The notes: a model not told the origin generated them from the letters alone. A stretch of 64,000 bases of DNA from Akkermansia muciniphila (GCF_018709685.1 NZ_JABDHQ010000002.1:124001-188000), one strand, 5' to 3'; positions 1 to 10,431 are shown, counted from the first letter of the stretch. Program-made: numbers and translations.

Positions 1-734
1 CCGGGAACAAGTTCGAGTTCCGCGCGCCCGGTTCCGCCCAGTCCTGCGCCGGGCCCATGATTACCCTGAACACCATCGTGGCGGAGGCCTTCGATTCCCT
101 GGCGGAAGAACTTTCCTCCTTCGCACCGGAGACTTTCCTGGCCCAGCTTCAGGAAACGCTCAAGCGCCGGATATCCGAACACAGGAGGATCATTTTCAAC
201 GGAGACAATTATTCCGGGGAATGGGTGAAGGAGGCGGAACGCCGCGGCCTGCCCAACCTGAAGAATACGATGAGTGCCCTCCATACTCTGGTTAATGAAA
301 AGAACGTGGCCCTGTTTGAGAAGTACGGCGTGTTTTCCAGAAGGGAGCTGGAATCCCGGTTTGAGATTTTCCTGGAGGAATACCACAGGCGCATCCGCAT
401 TGAAGGGCGCCTGTCCTGGGAAATGGCCGCCACCATTATCCTCCCGGCCTTGCGCAATGAATACAAGCAAACCGTTTCCGCGCTTTCCAGGGCGCTGGAC
501 GCCAAGCAGACCACCGGCACCGTCTCCCTGCGGAAGCTGGCGGACAAGCTGGGCGACGCCCTGGATTCCATCGTGTCCGACCTGGATACGCTGGAAACGG
601 CGCTCACGAGCTGCCATGAGGACATCCTTGCCGGGATGTCCCGATTGAGAACCAGCGTCGACGCAGCAGAAGCCCTGGTGAACGACCGGTCCTGGCCTCT
701 CCCCAAGTACCGGGAAATGCTGTTCATCTATTAG
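1..734 (+). CDS. glnN: Type III glutamine synthetase, C-terminal part (5' end outside window)
   Basis: The open frame runs from base 3 with no start codon required: GNKFEFRAPGSAQSCAGPM precedes the first internal Met at 57, so this is the 3' part of a longer gene. Glutamine synthetase joins ammonia to glutamate using ATP in the cytoplasm. The FEFRAPGS motif is the conserved C-terminal active-site region of GlnN (GSIII), the roughly 700-residue class common in Bacteroidetes and Verrucomicrobia. The rest is the helical GSIII-specific tail, with NTIVAEAFD, RRIIFNGDNYS, RGLPNL and the terminal PLPKYREMLFIY. About 243 residues are visible. A strong inverted repeat follows the stop. Confidence 0.93.
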   Translation, partial: GNKFEFRAPGSAQSCAGPMITLNTIVAEAFDSLAEELSSFAPETFLAQLQETLKRRISEHRRIIFNGDNYSGEWVKEAERRGLPNLKNTMSALHTLVNEKNVALFEKYGVFSRRELESRFEIFLEEYHRRIRIEGRLSWEMAATIILPALRNEYKQTVSALSRALDAKQTTGTVSLRKLADKLGDALDSIVSDLDTLETALTSCHEDILAGMSRLRTSVDAAEALVNDRSWPLPKYREMLFIY

Positions 735-764
735 GGTGCGGACGCCGCTCCGGAGCCGCTCCGC

Positions 765-796
765 CCTCCTGCGGGAAATCTTCTCCCCGCAGGAGG
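765..796. terminator. Strong hairpin downstream of glnN
   Basis: Perfect 11-bp inverted repeat, CCTCCTGCGGG (765-775) and CCCGCAGGAGG (786-796), with a 10-base loop. No T-run follows, so it may act as an mRNA 3' stabiliser or a factor-dependent stop rather than a classical intrinsic terminator. GCTCCGGAGC-type palindromes lie on both sides (747-756 and about 805-816), giving a nested structure. The remainder of the glnN-carB gap is unremarkable. Confidence 0.5.
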
Positions 797-988
797 TCCG
801 GCAGGGCTCCGGAGCCTTGGCGCGCCCCGGTCCGCCCCGCATTTTTCCCGCCGTTTTCCGCCTCGCCCCAACCCCTGAAAAATCCGCGTCATTGGCCGTA
901 AAAAAACTTTCCTCAGGAGCCCTGCGGGCACTTAATTCCCCCGGCGGAAATCTACGGCCCGAACCCGCAAGATTCTTCCATCGCCATT

Positions 989-3900
989 ATGCCTAAAGAC
1001 ACCTCCATCAAAAAAATTCTCGTGATCGGCTCCGGCCCGATCGTCATCGGCCAGGGTTGCGAATTCGACTACTCCGGCACCCAGGCCTGCAAAGCCCTCC
1101 GGGAAGAGGGTTATGAAGTGGTGCTGGTCAATTCCAATCCCGCCACGATCATGACGGATCCGGAGACCGCCCCCCGCACCTACATTGAACCGATCACTCC
1201 GGAGTTTGTGGAGAAGATTATCATCCGGGAGAAGCCGGACGCCCTTCTTCCCACCCTGGGCGGCCAGACAGCCCTGAACTGTGCCATGGAACTCTTCCGC
1301 AGCGGCGTGCTGGAACGGGAGAACGTGCGCATGATCGGTGCCAACGCGGACGCCATTGACCGCGGGGAGGACCGCAGCCTGTTCAAGGAGGCCATGATCC
1401 GCATCGGCCTGGACGTGCCGTGCTCCGGCATTGCCCACACAATGGAGGAGGCCCGGCAGGTGGCCCGGGACATCGGCACCTTCCCCCTCATCATACGCCC
1501 CGCCTTCACGCTGGGGGGCATGGGCGGCGGCGTGGCGTACAACAAGACGGAGTTTGAGGAAATCTGCGCCCGCGGGCTGGACCTCTCCCCCGTTTCGGAA
1601 ATCCTGATTGAAGAATCCCTGATCGGCTGGAAGGAGTTTGAAATGGAAGTCATGCGAGACCGCGCGGACAATTGCGTGGTGATCTGCTCCATTGAGAATA
1701 TCGACCCCATGGGCGTTCATACCGGAGATTCCATTACCGTGGCCCCCATCCAGACCCTGACGGACCGGGAATACCAGGTCATGCGGGACGCCTCCTTCGC
1801 CGTGATCCGGGAGATCGGCGTGGAGACGGGCGGCTCCAACATCCAGTTTGCCATTAATCCGACCAACGGGCGCATGATCGTCATTGAGATGAATCCCCGC
1901 GTTTCCCGTTCCTCCGCCCTGGCCTCCAAGGCCACCGGCTTCCCCATCGCGAAACTGGCCGCCAAGCTGGCCGTGGGCTACACGCTGGATGAATTGCGCA
2001 ACGACATCACGCGGGAAACGCCCGCCTGCTTTGAGCCCACCATTGACTACGTGGTCACGAAAGTTCCGCGCTTTACGTTTGAAAAGTTCAAGCAGGCGGA
2101 CGAGCACCTGACCACCTCCATGAAATCCGTGGGGGAAGCCATGGCCATCGGCCGCACGTTCAAGGAGTCCCTGCAAAAGGCCCTGCGCTCCCTGGAAACG
2201 GGCCGCTGGGGCTGGGGTTTTGACGCCAAGGCTCCCCGCGGCGCGACGGCGGAGGAGATTACCCGGAAGCTGGGCGTTCCCACCGCGGAACGCATTTTCT
2301 GGATCCAGACGGCATTCAGCAACGGCTTTACGCTGGAGGAGGTGCACCAGATCACCCAGATAGACCCCTGGTTCCTGGCCCAGATGCAGGAGTTGGCGAA
2401 GGCGGGAGACCGCCTGGACACGCTGGACCTGCGGGAAGCCAAGAAACTGGGCTTTTCAGACAGGCAGATCGCGCTGGCCCGCGGAACCACGGAAGAACAT
2501 ATCCGGAAGGAACGCGTGGAACAGGGCATCATTCCCGGCTACCGCCTGGTGGACACCTGCGCGGCGGAATTTGAGGCGTATACGCCCTATTTTTATTCCA
2601 CTTACGGGGATGAAAACGAGGCGCGCGACACGGGCCGCAGGAAAATCCTCATTCTGGGCGGTGGACCGAACCGCATCGGCCAGGGCATTGAGTTCGACTA
2701 CTGCTGCGTGCACGCCTCCATGGCCCTGCGGGAGCTGGGTTATGAAACCATCATCGTCAATTCCAATCCGGAAACCGTCTCCACGGACTATGATTCCTCA
2801 GACAAGCTTTTCTTTGAACCCCTGACGCTGGAAGACGTGCTGCACATCTGCGCGCAGGAAAAACCGGACGGCGTCATCGTGCAGTTCGGCGGCCAGACGC
2901 CGCTGAACCTGGCCAACGCCCTGGAGGCTCACGGCGTGCCCATCATCGGCACCAGCCCGAAGGCCATAGACCTGGCGGAAGACCGGGAGCATTTCTCCGC
3001 CCTGCTGAAGGAGCTGGGACTGAAGCAGGCGGATGCGGGAACGGCCACCAACGTGGAGGATGCCGCCGCCATCGCCGCGCGCATCGGCTATCCGGTGCTC
3101 CTGCGCCCCTCCTTTGTCCTGGGCGGCCGCGGCATGATCATTGTGTATGAAGAGAAGGAACTGCGCCGGTACATGACGGAGGCCGTGGAGGCGTCCGAGG
3201 AACGCCCCGTGCTGATCGACCGCTTTCTGGAAAACGCCGTGGAAATTGACGTGGACGTCATCGCGGACCGGGAACGGGCCGTCATCGGCGCCATCATGCA
3301 GCACGTGGAACCGGCGGGCATCCACTCCGGGGACTCCGCCAGCATGATTCCGGCCATGGGCATTTCCATGAAGATGCACAAGGAAATCACGCGGGCCTCC
3401 AAGGAACTGGCGCGCCGCCTGAACGTCTGCGGGCTGATGAACATCCAGTTTGCCGTGAAGGACGAACAGCTTTACGTGATTGAGGTCAATCCGCGCGCCT
3501 CCCGCACGGTGCCCTTCGTCTCCAAGGCCATCGGCAAGCCGCTCGCCAAGCTGGCGGCCCAGATTATGGCCGGAAAGACGCTGGCGGAACTGGGCTTCAC
3601 CCGGGAAATCACGCCGGAATACCACTGTGTGAAGGAGGCCGTCTTCCCGTGGGGCCGCTTCCCGGGCATCGACGTGGTGCTGGGACCGGAAATGAAGTCC
3701 ACCGGGGAGGTCATGGGGATTGACCCGGACCCGGACATCGCCTTCGCCAAGTCCCAGATCAGCGCCTTCAACCCGCTGCCCACGGAGGGCAAGGTGTTCA
3801 TCTCCGTGAATGACCGTGACAAGGAACGGGTGCTCCACATGGCCCGCCAGCTGGTGGACATGGGCTTCATCCTGTGCGCCACGCGCGGCACGATGATCCA

Positions 3901-4192
3901 CCTGCTCCAGCACGACATTGAATGCGAACGCGCCTACAAGGTGAACGAGGAGCGCCGCCCGAACATCGTGGACCACATCAAGAACGGGGAGATCAATTTC
4001 ATCATCAATACCCCCGGCTCCCATGACGCCCGCGCGGACGACATCATCATCCGCTCCTCCGCCATCGCCACCAAGACGTCCTACTGCACGAACCTGGCCT
4101 CCGCCCAGGCCTGCGTGAATGCCATCGAGGCGCTGAAAAACAGGGACCTCCAGGTCCGCACCATCCAGGAATACCACGCTGAAACCCTTTAA
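989..4192 (+). CDS. carB: Carbamoyl-phosphate synthase large subunit
   Basis: 1067 residues, the full length for CarB. It makes carbamoyl phosphate from bicarbonate, ATP and ammonia delivered by CarA, for pyrimidines and arginine. Two homologous halves are visible, each with an ATP-grasp fold: [23 protein letters not shown] near residue 8 and [21 protein letters not shown] near residue 550. Glycine loops ([12 protein letters not shown] and [11 protein letters not shown]) and metal-binding stretches ([18 protein letters not shown] and [18 protein letters not shown]) are intact in both. The C-terminal 140 residues are the MGS-like allosteric domain. Start chosen because [17 protein letters not shown] matches the family N-terminus. 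It precedes carA by 27 bases, the reverse of the usual carA-carB order. Confidence 0.98.
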   Translation: MPKDTSIKKILVIGSGPIVIGQGCEFDYSGTQACKALREEGYEVVLVNSNPATIMTDPETAPRTYIEPITPEFVEKIIIREKPDALLPTLGGQTALNCAMELFRSGVLERENVRMIGANADAIDRGEDRSLFKEAMIRIGLDVPCSGIAHTMEEARQVARDIGTFPLIIRPAFTLGGMGGGVAYNKTEFEEICARGLDLSPVSEILIEESLIGWKEFEMEVMRDRADNCVVICSIENIDPMGVHTGDSITVAPIQTLTDREYQVMRDASFAVIREIGVETGGSNIQFAINPTNGRMIVIEMNPRVSRSSALASKATGFPIAKLAAKLAVGYTLDELRNDITRETPACFEPTIDYVVTKVPRFTFEKFKQADEHLTTSMKSVGEAMAIGRTFKESLQKALRSLETGRWGWGFDAKAPRGATAEEITRKLGVPTAERIFWIQTAFSNGFTLEEVHQITQIDPWFLAQMQELAKAGDRLDTLDLREAKKLGFSDRQIALARGTTEEHIRKERVEQGIIPGYRLVDTCAAEFEAYTPYFYSTYGDENEARDTGRRKILILGGGPNRIGQGIEFDYCCVHASMALRELGYETIIVNSNPETVSTDYDSSDKLFFEPLTLEDVLHICAQEKPDGVIVQFGGQTPLNLANALEAHGVPIIGTSPKAIDLAEDREHFSALLKELGLKQADAGTATNVEDAAAIAARIGYPVLLRPSFVLGGRGMIIVYEEKELRRYMTEAVEASEERPVLIDRFLENAVEIDVDVIADRERAVIGAIMQHVEPAGIHSGDSASMIPAMGISMKMHKEITRASKELARRLNVCGLMNIQFAVKDEQLYVIEVNPRASRTVPFVSKAIGKPLAKLAAQIMAGKTLAELGFTREITPEYHCVKEAVFPWGRFPGIDVVLGPEMKSTGEVMGIDPDPDIAFAKSQISAFNPLPTEGKVFISVNDRDKERVLHMARQLVDMGFILCATRGTMIHLLQHDIECERAYKVNEERRPNIVDHIKNGEINFIINTPGSHDARADDIIIRSSAIATKTSYCTNLASAQACVNAIEALKNRDLQVRTIQEYHAETL

Positions 4193-4219
4193 CCCCGCAC
4201 CATACAGAATACCCATATC

Positions 4220-5326
4220 ATGAGAGCCATTCTCGCACTGGAAGACGGCAGCGTCTTTATCGGTTCACACTTCGGAGCCACGGGCACGGAAGTGGGGGAA
4301 GCCTGCTTCAACACCTCCATGACCGGCTACCAGGAAGTCCTGACGGACCCGTCCTACAGCGGCCAGATCGTCACGATGACCTATCCCCTGATCGGCAATT
4401 ACGGCGTCAACCCGGAAGATTACGAGTCCGGCAAGGCGCAGGTCAGCGGTTTTGTGGTGGCGGAGCTGGCGAAGGTCCACTCCAACTGGCGAGCCACGGA
4501 GGCCCTGGGTCCGTGGCTGGAAAAGCAGGGCGTCATCGGCATTGAGGGAGTGGACACCCGCAAGATCGCCAAGCACCTGCGTTCCGCCGGAGCCATGCGC
4601 GCCTGCCTCACCACGGAACTGACGCCGGAGGAAGCCGTGGAAGCGGCCAGAAAGGCCCCCTCCATGGAAGGCTGCAATATCGTGGACAAGATCGGCTCCC
4701 ATCCCATGACGCCGGAGGAAGTGGACGCCCTGGTGACGGACCGGGAACTGCCCCCCGTGGAGTATGACCTCGTGGCCTTCGACTTCGGCATCAAGTACAA
4801 CATCCTGCGCCAGCTGCGGGAAAACGGCTTCCGCGTGACCGTAGTTCCGGCCCACGCCACGGCGGAGGAAGTGCTCGCCATGAAACCGGACGGCGTCTTT
4901 CTTTCCAACGGGCCCGGGGACCCCGCCACGCTGACGGACATCCACCGGGAGGTGGAGTCCCTGCTCGGAAAGGTCCCCATGTTCGGCATCTGCCTGGGGC
5001 ACCAGATCATTTCCCACGCGCTTGGAGCGAAGACCTTCAAGCTCAAGTTCGGCCACCGCGGGGCCAACCACCCGGTGAAAGACCTCCGCACGGGCAAAAT
5101 CAGCATCACGTCCCAGAACCACGGATTCGCCGTGGACCCGGACACCGTGCCGGACGACGTGGAGATCACGCTGGTGAACCTGAATGACAATACCGTGGAA
5201 GGCATTGCCCACAAGACGCTTCCCGTTTTCAGCGTGCAGTACCATCCGGAAGCCGCTCCCGGCCCCAGGGATCCCCAGTACCTGTTCCGGGAGTTCAAGC
5301 AAATGATTGCATCCCGCAAACAATAA
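4220..5326 (+). CDS. carA: Carbamoyl-phosphate synthase small subunit (glutamine amidotransferase)
   Basis: 368 residues. It hydrolyses glutamine and channels ammonia to CarB. The N-terminal CarA-specific domain begins ILALEDGSVFIGSHFGATG and contains FNTSMTGYQEVLTDPSYSGQI. The C-terminal class I glutamine amidotransferase domain has the oxyanion motif SNGPGDPA, the nucleophile elbow MFGICLGHQI with catalytic Cys, and the His-Glu pair in YHPEAAPGPRD. Translation probably shares the carB transcript, since only 27 bases separate them and no promoter is obvious. No terminator-like hairpin follows within the 155 bases before gmd. Confidence 0.98.
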   Translation: MRAILALEDGSVFIGSHFGATGTEVGEACFNTSMTGYQEVLTDPSYSGQIVTMTYPLIGNYGVNPEDYESGKAQVSGFVVAELAKVHSNWRATEALGPWLEKQGVIGIEGVDTRKIAKHLRSAGAMRACLTTELTPEEAVEAARKAPSMEGCNIVDKIGSHPMTPEEVDALVTDRELPPVEYDLVAFDFGIKYNILRQLRENGFRVTVVPAHATAEEVLAMKPDGVFLSNGPGDPATLTDIHREVESLLGKVPMFGICLGHQIISHALGAKTFKLKFGHRGANHPVKDLRTGKISITSQNHGFAVDPDTVPDDVEITLVNLNDNTVEGIAHKTLPVFSVQYHPEAAPGPRDPQYLFREFKQMIASRKQ

Positions 5327-5481
5327 GCGTCCTGCCGGCGCGCCGCCCTCTTCAAAAGCCGGTGCATTTTCCTCGTCATCATGGGAAGAATGCATTATTT
5401 TTGACGGAGGGCATCCATCATGCCTCCGGAGGGTTTCACTCCAGGCCTCCTCAACCAGCAAACACCTGAAGTATACATCAC

Positions 5482-6549
5482 ATGAGCAAAATCGCATTGA
5501 TCTCCGGCATTACGGGGCAGGACGGCTCTTTTCTCGCCGAGTTCCTGATCGACAAAGGTTATGAAGTCCACGGCATCCTGCGCCGCTCCTCTTCCTTCAA
5601 CACGGGCCGCATTGAACATCTTTACCTGGACGAGTGGGTCCGGGACATGAAGAAGAACCGCCTGGTCAACCTCCATTACGGCGACATGACGGATTCCAGC
5701 TCCCTGATTCGCATTATCCAGACCGTGCAGCCGGATGAAATTTACAACCTGGCCGCCCAGAGCCATGTGAAGGTCAGCTTTGACGTGCCGGAATACACGG
5801 CGGAAACGGATGCCGTGGGCACCCTCCGCATGCTGGAAGCCGTCCGCATCCTGGGCATGGAGAAGAAATGCCGCATTTACCAGGCCTCCACCTCCGAACT
5901 CTTCGGCCTGGTGCAGGAAGTCCCCCAGAAGGAAACCACCCCGTTCTACCCTCGCTCCCCCTACGGCGTAGCCAAGCAGTACGGGTTCTGGATTACCAAG
6001 AATTACCGGGAATCCTACGGCATGTTTGCCGTCAACGGCATTCTGTTCAACCATGAGAGCGAACGCCGCGGGGAAAACTTCGTCACCCGCAAGATCACGC
6101 TGGCGGCGGCCCGCATTGCCCAGGGCATGCAGGACAAGCTTTACCTGGGCAATTTGAACGCCCTGCGCGACTGGGGCTATGCCAGGGATTACGTGGAATG
6201 CATGTGGCTGATCCTCCAGCATGACAAGCCGGAAGACTTCGTCATCGCCACCGGGGAGATGCACACCGTCCGTGAATTCTGCACGCTGGCCTTCCGCGAA
6301 GCCGGGATAGAACTGGAATGGGAAGGCGAAGGCGTGGAAGAACGCGGCCGCGACAAAAAGACGGGCAATATCCTGGTGGAAGTGGACCCAAAATATTTCC
6401 GTCCTTCCGAAGTGGAACAGCTGCTGGGAGACCCTACCAAGGCCAGAACCCTTCTGGGCTGGAATCCCACCTCCACGCCGTTTGAGGAGCTCGTGCGCAT
6501 CATGGTGAAGCATGACATGGAGTACGTCAAGAATCCCGTCAATGGCTGA
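5482..6549 (+). CDS. gmd: GDP-mannose 4,6-dehydratase
   Basis: 355 residues, extended short-chain dehydrogenase/reductase. It converts GDP-D-mannose to GDP-4-keto-6-deoxymannose, the first step towards GDP-L-fucose. The NADP-binding loop [14 protein letters not shown] sits at the N-terminus, followed by [15 protein letters not shown]. The catalytic Tyr/Lys motif is in [12 protein letters not shown], and the family signature [21 protein letters not shown] is complete. It overlaps the next gene by 8 bases, so the two are translationally linked. A TATACA box lies only 4 bases before the ATG (5472-5477) with no good -35, so promoter assignment there is weak. Confidence 0.97.
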   Translation: MSKIALISGITGQDGSFLAEFLIDKGYEVHGILRRSSSFNTGRIEHLYLDEWVRDMKKNRLVNLHYGDMTDSSSLIRIIQTVQPDEIYNLAAQSHVKVSFDVPEYTAETDAVGTLRMLEAVRILGMEKKCRIYQASTSELFGLVQEVPQKETTPFYPRSPYGVAKQYGFWITKNYRESYGMFAVNGILFNHESERRGENFVTRKITLAAARIAQGMQDKLYLGNLNALRDWGYARDYVECMWLILQHDKPEDFVIATGEMHTVREFCTLAFREAGIELEWEGEGVEERGRDKKTGNILVEVDPKYFRPSEVEQLLGDPTKARTLLGWNPTSTPFEELVRIMVKHDMEYVKNPVNG

Positions 6550-7639
6550 GATGGAAAAAAACAGCGCCATCTTTGTGGCCGGGCACCGCGGCCTGGTAGG
6601 TTTCGCCATCTGGAAATCCCTGGAAAAGAAAGGGTATTCCAACCTGATCGGCCGGACGCACCGGGAACTGGACCTGGAAGACCCGGAGACCGTCCGGGAA
6701 TTTTTTGACCGTGAAAAGCCGGAATACGTCTTTCTGGCGGCGGCGTTTGTGGGCGGCATCATCGCCAACTCGCGCTACCGCGCGGATTTCATCTTCCGCA
6801 ACCTCCAGATTCAGCAGAACGTCATCGGGGAAAGCTTCCGCCACGGCGTCTCCAAGCTCCTTTTCCTGGGGAGCACGTGCATTTATCCGCGTGAGGCCCC
6901 CCAGCCCATGAAGGAGGACGCCCTGCTCACTTCCCCGCTGGAATATACCAACGAGCCCTATGCCATCGCCAAGATCGCAGGGCTGAAGATGTGCGAAAGC
7001 TTCAACCTCCAGTACGGCACCAACTATATTGCCGTCATGCCCACGAACCTGTACGGCCCCAATGACAATTTCCACCTGGAGAACAGCCACGTGCTGCCCG
7101 CCATGGTGCGCAAAATCCATCTGGCCAAATGCCTGATGGAGGGGGACTGGAACGCCGTGCGGAAAGACATGGCCGCCCGTCCCGTGGAACAGGTGGACGG
7201 AACGGCTCCGGAAGAAGCCATCCTGGCCGTGCTGGGCAAGTACGGCATCACCCCCGGTTCCGTGGAACTGTGGGGGACGGGTACGCCCCTGCGCGAATTC
7301 CTGTGGAGCGAGGACATGGCGGACGCCTGCGTCCACGTGATGGAACGGGTGGATTTCAGCAATCTGAAAGGAGAGGGCCGGGAAGTCCGCAACTGCCACA
7401 TCAACATCGGCACGGGGAAGGAAATTTCCATCGGCGATCTGGCGCGGCTCATCGCCGCTACGGAAGGCTACCGCGGAGAACTGGTGTTCAACGCGGACAA
7501 GCCGGACGGCACCATGCGCAAGCTGACGGACGTTTCCAAGCTACACTCCCTGGGCTGGACCCACCGGGTGGAACTGGAGGAAGGCGTGGAACGCATCTAC
7601 CGGTGGTACCTGGACCAGGCGGAAGCCGCCGGACATTAA
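6542..7639 (+). CDS. fcl: GDP-L-fucose synthase
   Basis: Epimerase/reductase that turns the Gmd product into GDP-L-fucose. Start placed at 6542 ([17 protein letters not shown]), with 6551 also possible. An upstream in-frame ATG at 6512 lies inside gmd and adds unrelated residues. The nucleotide-binding motif is GHRGLVG. The active site shows LGSTCIYP (Ser) and the YxxxK motif in YAIAKIAG. The protein is 365 residues, longer than the roughly 320 of E. coli Fcl, because of an insertion of about 40 residues (near 200-240, [20 protein letters not shown] onwards) before the substrate-binding loop [18 protein letters not shown]. The gmd-fcl pair gives the cell its own fucose donor. Confidence 0.96.
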   Translation: MAEMEKNSAIFVAGHRGLVGFAIWKSLEKKGYSNLIGRTHRELDLEDPETVREFFDREKPEYVFLAAAFVGGIIANSRYRADFIFRNLQIQQNVIGESFRHGVSKLLFLGSTCIYPREAPQPMKEDALLTSPLEYTNEPYAIAKIAGLKMCESFNLQYGTNYIAVMPTNLYGPNDNFHLENSHVLPAMVRKIHLAKCLMEGDWNAVRKDMAARPVEQVDGTAPEEAILAVLGKYGITPGSVELWGTGTPLREFLWSEDMADACVHVMERVDFSNLKGEGREVRNCHINIGTGKEISIGDLARLIAATEGYRGELVFNADKPDGTMRKLTDVSKLHSLGWTHRVELEEGVERIYRWYLDQAEAAGH

Positions 7640-7666
7640 CGCCGCCTCCGGCCGCCCGCACCGCCC

Positions 7667-8992
7667 ATGAGCCACTTTCCAGACAGTAATGATACGGCTC
7701 CTGCCAAACCAAGCCTGTGGGCGCTGAGCCCCCTGCTGGTTTTCTTCCTGCTTTACCTGGTGATCTCCGTAACCGTACGGGATTTTTACGCCGTCCCGGT
7801 GACGGTGGCCTTTACGGCTGCGGCTGTCTGGGCCGTGCTCATCACCCGCGGGAAAAGCATGGCGGAGCGGGTGGACCTGTTCTCCTCCGGAGTAGCCAAC
7901 AGGAACATCCTGATGATGATCTGGATATTCGTGCTGGCGGGCGCATTCGCCCAGTCCGCCAGGGACATGGGCGCCATTGACGCCACCGTGCAGCTTACCC
8001 TGCGCCTCCTGCCGGACAACCTGCTGCTTGCCAGCGTCTTCATTGCCTCCTGCTTCATTTCCCTTTCCGTAGGCACCTCCGTAGGCACCATCGTAGCGCT
8101 GGCTCCGGTAGCCGTGGGACTGGCCGAGGCCACGCAGGCCGGCACGGGGATGATGACGGCCATTGTGGTGGGCGGCGCGTTTTTCGGAGACAACCTTTCC
8201 TTTATTTCAGACACTACAATTGCCGCCACCCGGACGCAGGGATGCGCCATGAGGGACAAGTTCCGGGCCAACGTGAAGGTGGTTTTCCCCGCCGCTCTGC
8301 TGGCCCTGGCCTGCTATGTGCTGCTGGGCTGGAACGTGCAGTCTCCCCCCATGGGAGACGCCCCCATTGAATGGATGAAGGTTTTCCCCTACCTGCTTGT
8401 GCTGGCGACGGCGCTGGCCGGAGTCCATGTCATGGTTGTCCTGACACTGGGACTGCTCGCCACGGGACTTGTGGGAGTAGGCATGGGGTATTTTTCCTTC
8501 ATGGCCTGGTTCCGCGCCATGGGCGGGGGCATGACCGGCATGGGGGAACTGATCATCGTCACCCTGCTGGCCGGCGGCGTGCTGGCCCTGATACGCTACA
8601 ATGGGGGCATTGCCTACATCATCGGAAAAATCACGTCCCATATCCGGGGGCGGCGCGGGGCGGAATTCAGCATCGCGGCCCTTGTCTCCATGGCCAATCT
8701 CTGCACGGCCAACAATACGATCGCCATCATCACGGCAGGCCCCATCGCCAAGGAGATCAGCGACAAATTCCACATTCCGCCCAGGCGCAGCGCCAGTATT
8801 CTGGATACATTCTCCTGCCTGGTCCAGGGCGTTATCCCCTACGGGGCCCAGATGCTGATGGCGGCGGGCATCGCCCAGGTTTCCCCGCTCATGATCATGG
8901 AGTACCTGTACTACCCCCTGATTCTGGGGGTTTGCTCCATCGCCGCCATCGCCCTGGCTCCCGGAAGGGCAAGACGGCGCAGGAAAAGCTGA
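7667..8992 (+). CDS. Na+/H+ antiporter, NhaC family
   Basis: 441 residues with about eleven hydrophobic segments, an inner-membrane sodium/proton exchanger by family. The family core is GTSVGTIVALAPVAVGLAEA followed by VVGGAFFGDNLSFISDTTIAATRTQG, containing the conserved Gly-Thr-Ser and Asp-Asn/Ser-Asp residues of the ion-binding region. A short hydrophilic N-terminus (about 18 residues) precedes the first segment and an Arg/Lys-rich tail (GRARRRRKS) ends it. It starts 27 bases after fcl and could be cotranscribed, but has no functional link to fucose. The ion is inferred from family only; proton-coupled amino-acid exchange occurs in related NhaC proteins. Confidence 0.9.
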   Translation: MSHFPDSNDTAPAKPSLWALSPLLVFFLLYLVISVTVRDFYAVPVTVAFTAAAVWAVLITRGKSMAERVDLFSSGVANRNILMMIWIFVLAGAFAQSARDMGAIDATVQLTLRLLPDNLLLASVFIASCFISLSVGTSVGTIVALAPVAVGLAEATQAGTGMMTAIVVGGAFFGDNLSFISDTTIAATRTQGCAMRDKFRANVKVVFPAALLALACYVLLGWNVQSPPMGDAPIEWMKVFPYLLVLATALAGVHVMVVLTLGLLATGLVGVGMGYFSFMAWFRAMGGGMTGMGELIIVTLLAGGVLALIRYNGGIAYIIGKITSHIRGRRGAEFSIAALVSMANLCTANNTIAIITAGPIAKEISDKFHIPPRRSASILDTFSCLVQGVIPYGAQMLMAAGIAQVSPLMIMEYLYYPLILGVCSIAAIALAPGRARRRRKS

Positions 8993-9037
8993 CGGACGTC
9001 CGGCAAACGGGGCTTAACCCGGGGTGCCGCACCTTTT

Positions 9038-9102
9038 TGTTACCGACATGTTATCCTTGTTATCCTCATGTTACTCAACATATGGAGCTCCTGTGTTATC
9101 AT
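9038..9102 (+). promoter_or_regulatory. Helically phased TGTTAYY heptamer array overlapping a promoter
   Basis: Five direct copies of TGTTA(T/C)(C/T) start at 9038, 9049, 9058, 9069 and 9094, the first four spaced 11, 9 and 11 bases apart, about one helical turn. A TATCAT -10 candidate at 9097-9102 overlaps the last copy. TCAACA at 9075-9080 is a possible -35 with a 16-base spacer. The start codon at 9109 is 6 bases after the -10, so the transcript would be leaderless. The array looks like cooperative binding sites for a regulator. Confidence 0.5.
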
Positions 9103-9108
9103 ATATGC

Positions 9109-10356
9109 ATGAGCCTTCATATCGAACCTACAGAAGAAGCAGTAGACACGCTGCGCAAGGAAAGGCGGAAAAATTACATTGCCGCCCTGGCGACATCCTT
9201 TCTCTCCGTCATTCTTGCCGGAGCCATTCTCTATTCCCTGACCATCATCATCGCTCCCCCGGAAGAGCCCAAGGTCGTCGGCTACATTACGCCTGACGAG
9301 GCCCCTCCGGCGGATACGCCTCCCCCGCCGGAAGTGCAGAGGGAAACCTCCTCTTCCTCCCATGCGGAAACGCCCGTCAAGGTAGTGGTGGCCGCGGCGG
9401 CGGCCCCGGTCAGCCTCCCCAAGATTGACATTGATCCTCCGGATGAACCCGTCATGCTGGAGGAAGGAACCGCGCTGGGCATGGGAGACGGATTCGGCCC
9501 CGACCTGGGGGATTCCACCTCTGCCTTCGGCACGTCCCAGCCTTCCGGCAGTACGCTGGTAGGTACCTTTTACGATGCCAAGCAGACGCCCGGAGGACGC
9601 CCTACCAATATGAACATGGAGCAGTACCGCGCCTTTCTTTCCCGCTTTGTCAACAAGGGCTGGAATGAGTCGGAGCTGAACCGCTTTTACAAGGCGCCCC
9701 AGCAGCTGTACGCCGCCCAGTTCTACATCCCCAGAACCCCCGCCAAAGACGCGCCCAAGGCCTACGGATGCGACGACAAGGTCAAACCCAGCCAGTGGCT
9801 TGCCATTTACCGCGGCAAGGTTCGCGCTCCCAAATCCGGAACGTTCCGTTTTGTAGGCCTGGGGGACGACTATCTGGCAGTGCGGTTCAACAACCAGAAC
9901 GTATTCGACTACGGCTGGGAATCCGCCTCCCTGGGAAAAATGACGGCGAATAACGCGCAATGGCTGGATGCCATGGAAGGCAAACCCGGCAACGACGCGC
10001 AGAAAAAGGAACTCAAGGACATCGGCATCAACGTTCCGCCCGTCACGTTCTACAAGTACGGCACCTCCGGACACTGGAACAACACCATGCGCGGCGTAGC
10101 CGCCGGCAAGCCGTTCACGGTGGAGCAAGGCAAGGTATACCCCATTGAAATCCTGGTCAGCGAAGGTCCCGGCGGGGAATTCGGCATGACTCTTCTTCTG
10201 GAGGAAGTGGGGGTGCCCCCCATGAGCAAGGATCCCAAGACGGGCGCGCCCATCCTCCCGCTGTTCCGGACCAATTACGGCGTACCGAAGCCTGATAAAA
10301 GCAAGGAATACGTGCCGTTTGATGAAATCGGCATCGTCTGGGAATCCATCAAATAA
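9109..10356 (+). CDS. Membrane-anchored protein with TonB-like N-terminus and PA14-like domain
   Basis: 415 residues from the ATG at 9109; the frame is open far upstream but that part lies inside the antiporter gene. Residues 1-22 are charged and cytoplasmic, about 23-45 form one membrane helix, and 48-75 are Pro/Glu-rich (EEPKVVGYITPDEAPPADTP), resembling a TonB periplasmic spacer. From about residue 145 a globular region contains WLAIYRGKVRAPKSGTFRF, VGLGDDYLAVRFNNQNVFDYG and YPIEILVSEGPGGEFGMTLL, the pattern of a PA14-type beta-sandwich (carbohydrate or ligand binding). There is no TonB C-terminal domain, so it is not a normal TonB. Function unknown; a periplasmic glycan or ligand sensor is a guess. 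Followed by a clear terminator. Confidence 0.7.
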   Translation: MSLHIEPTEEAVDTLRKERRKNYIAALATSFLSVILAGAILYSLTIIIAPPEEPKVVGYITPDEAPPADTPPPPEVQRETSSSSHAETPVKVVVAAAAAPVSLPKIDIDPPDEPVMLEEGTALGMGDGFGPDLGDSTSAFGTSQPSGSTLVGTFYDAKQTPGGRPTNMNMEQYRAFLSRFVNKGWNESELNRFYKAPQQLYAAQFYIPRTPAKDAPKAYGCDDKVKPSQWLAIYRGKVRAPKSGTFRFVGLGDDYLAVRFNNQNVFDYGWESASLGKMTANNAQWLDAMEGKPGNDAQKKELKDIGINVPPVTFYKYGTSGHWNNTMRGVAAGKPFTVEQGKVYPIEILVSEGPGGEFGMTLLLEEVGVPPMSKDPKTGAPILPLFRTNYGVPKPDKSKEYVPFDEIGIVWESIK

Positions 10357-10384
10357 GCCGGAAGCGCCCTATTGCCCCTCCTTC

Positions 10385-10415
10385 ATGCCCGCAGGCCTCC
10401 TGCGGGCATTTTGCT
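10385..10415 (+). terminator. Intrinsic terminator after the PA14-like gene
   Basis: ATGCCCGCAGG (10385-10395), 3-base loop CCT, CCTGCGGGCAT (10399-10409), then TTTGCTTG. A perfect 11-bp stem with a short interrupted T-tract. Confidence 0.8.
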
Positions 10416-10431
10416 TGTCTGCCCGTAAAAG

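Noticed and set aside
932-2347. 471-codon minus-strand frame opposite carB
   Set aside because: Opposite a perfectly conserved gene, low-complexity His/Gly/Arg-rich translation; a by-product of high GC content.
8371-9108. Long in-frame upstream extension of the PA14-like gene
   Set aside because: It lies inside the antiporter gene in another frame; the protein starts naturally at 9109 with a membrane helix soon after.
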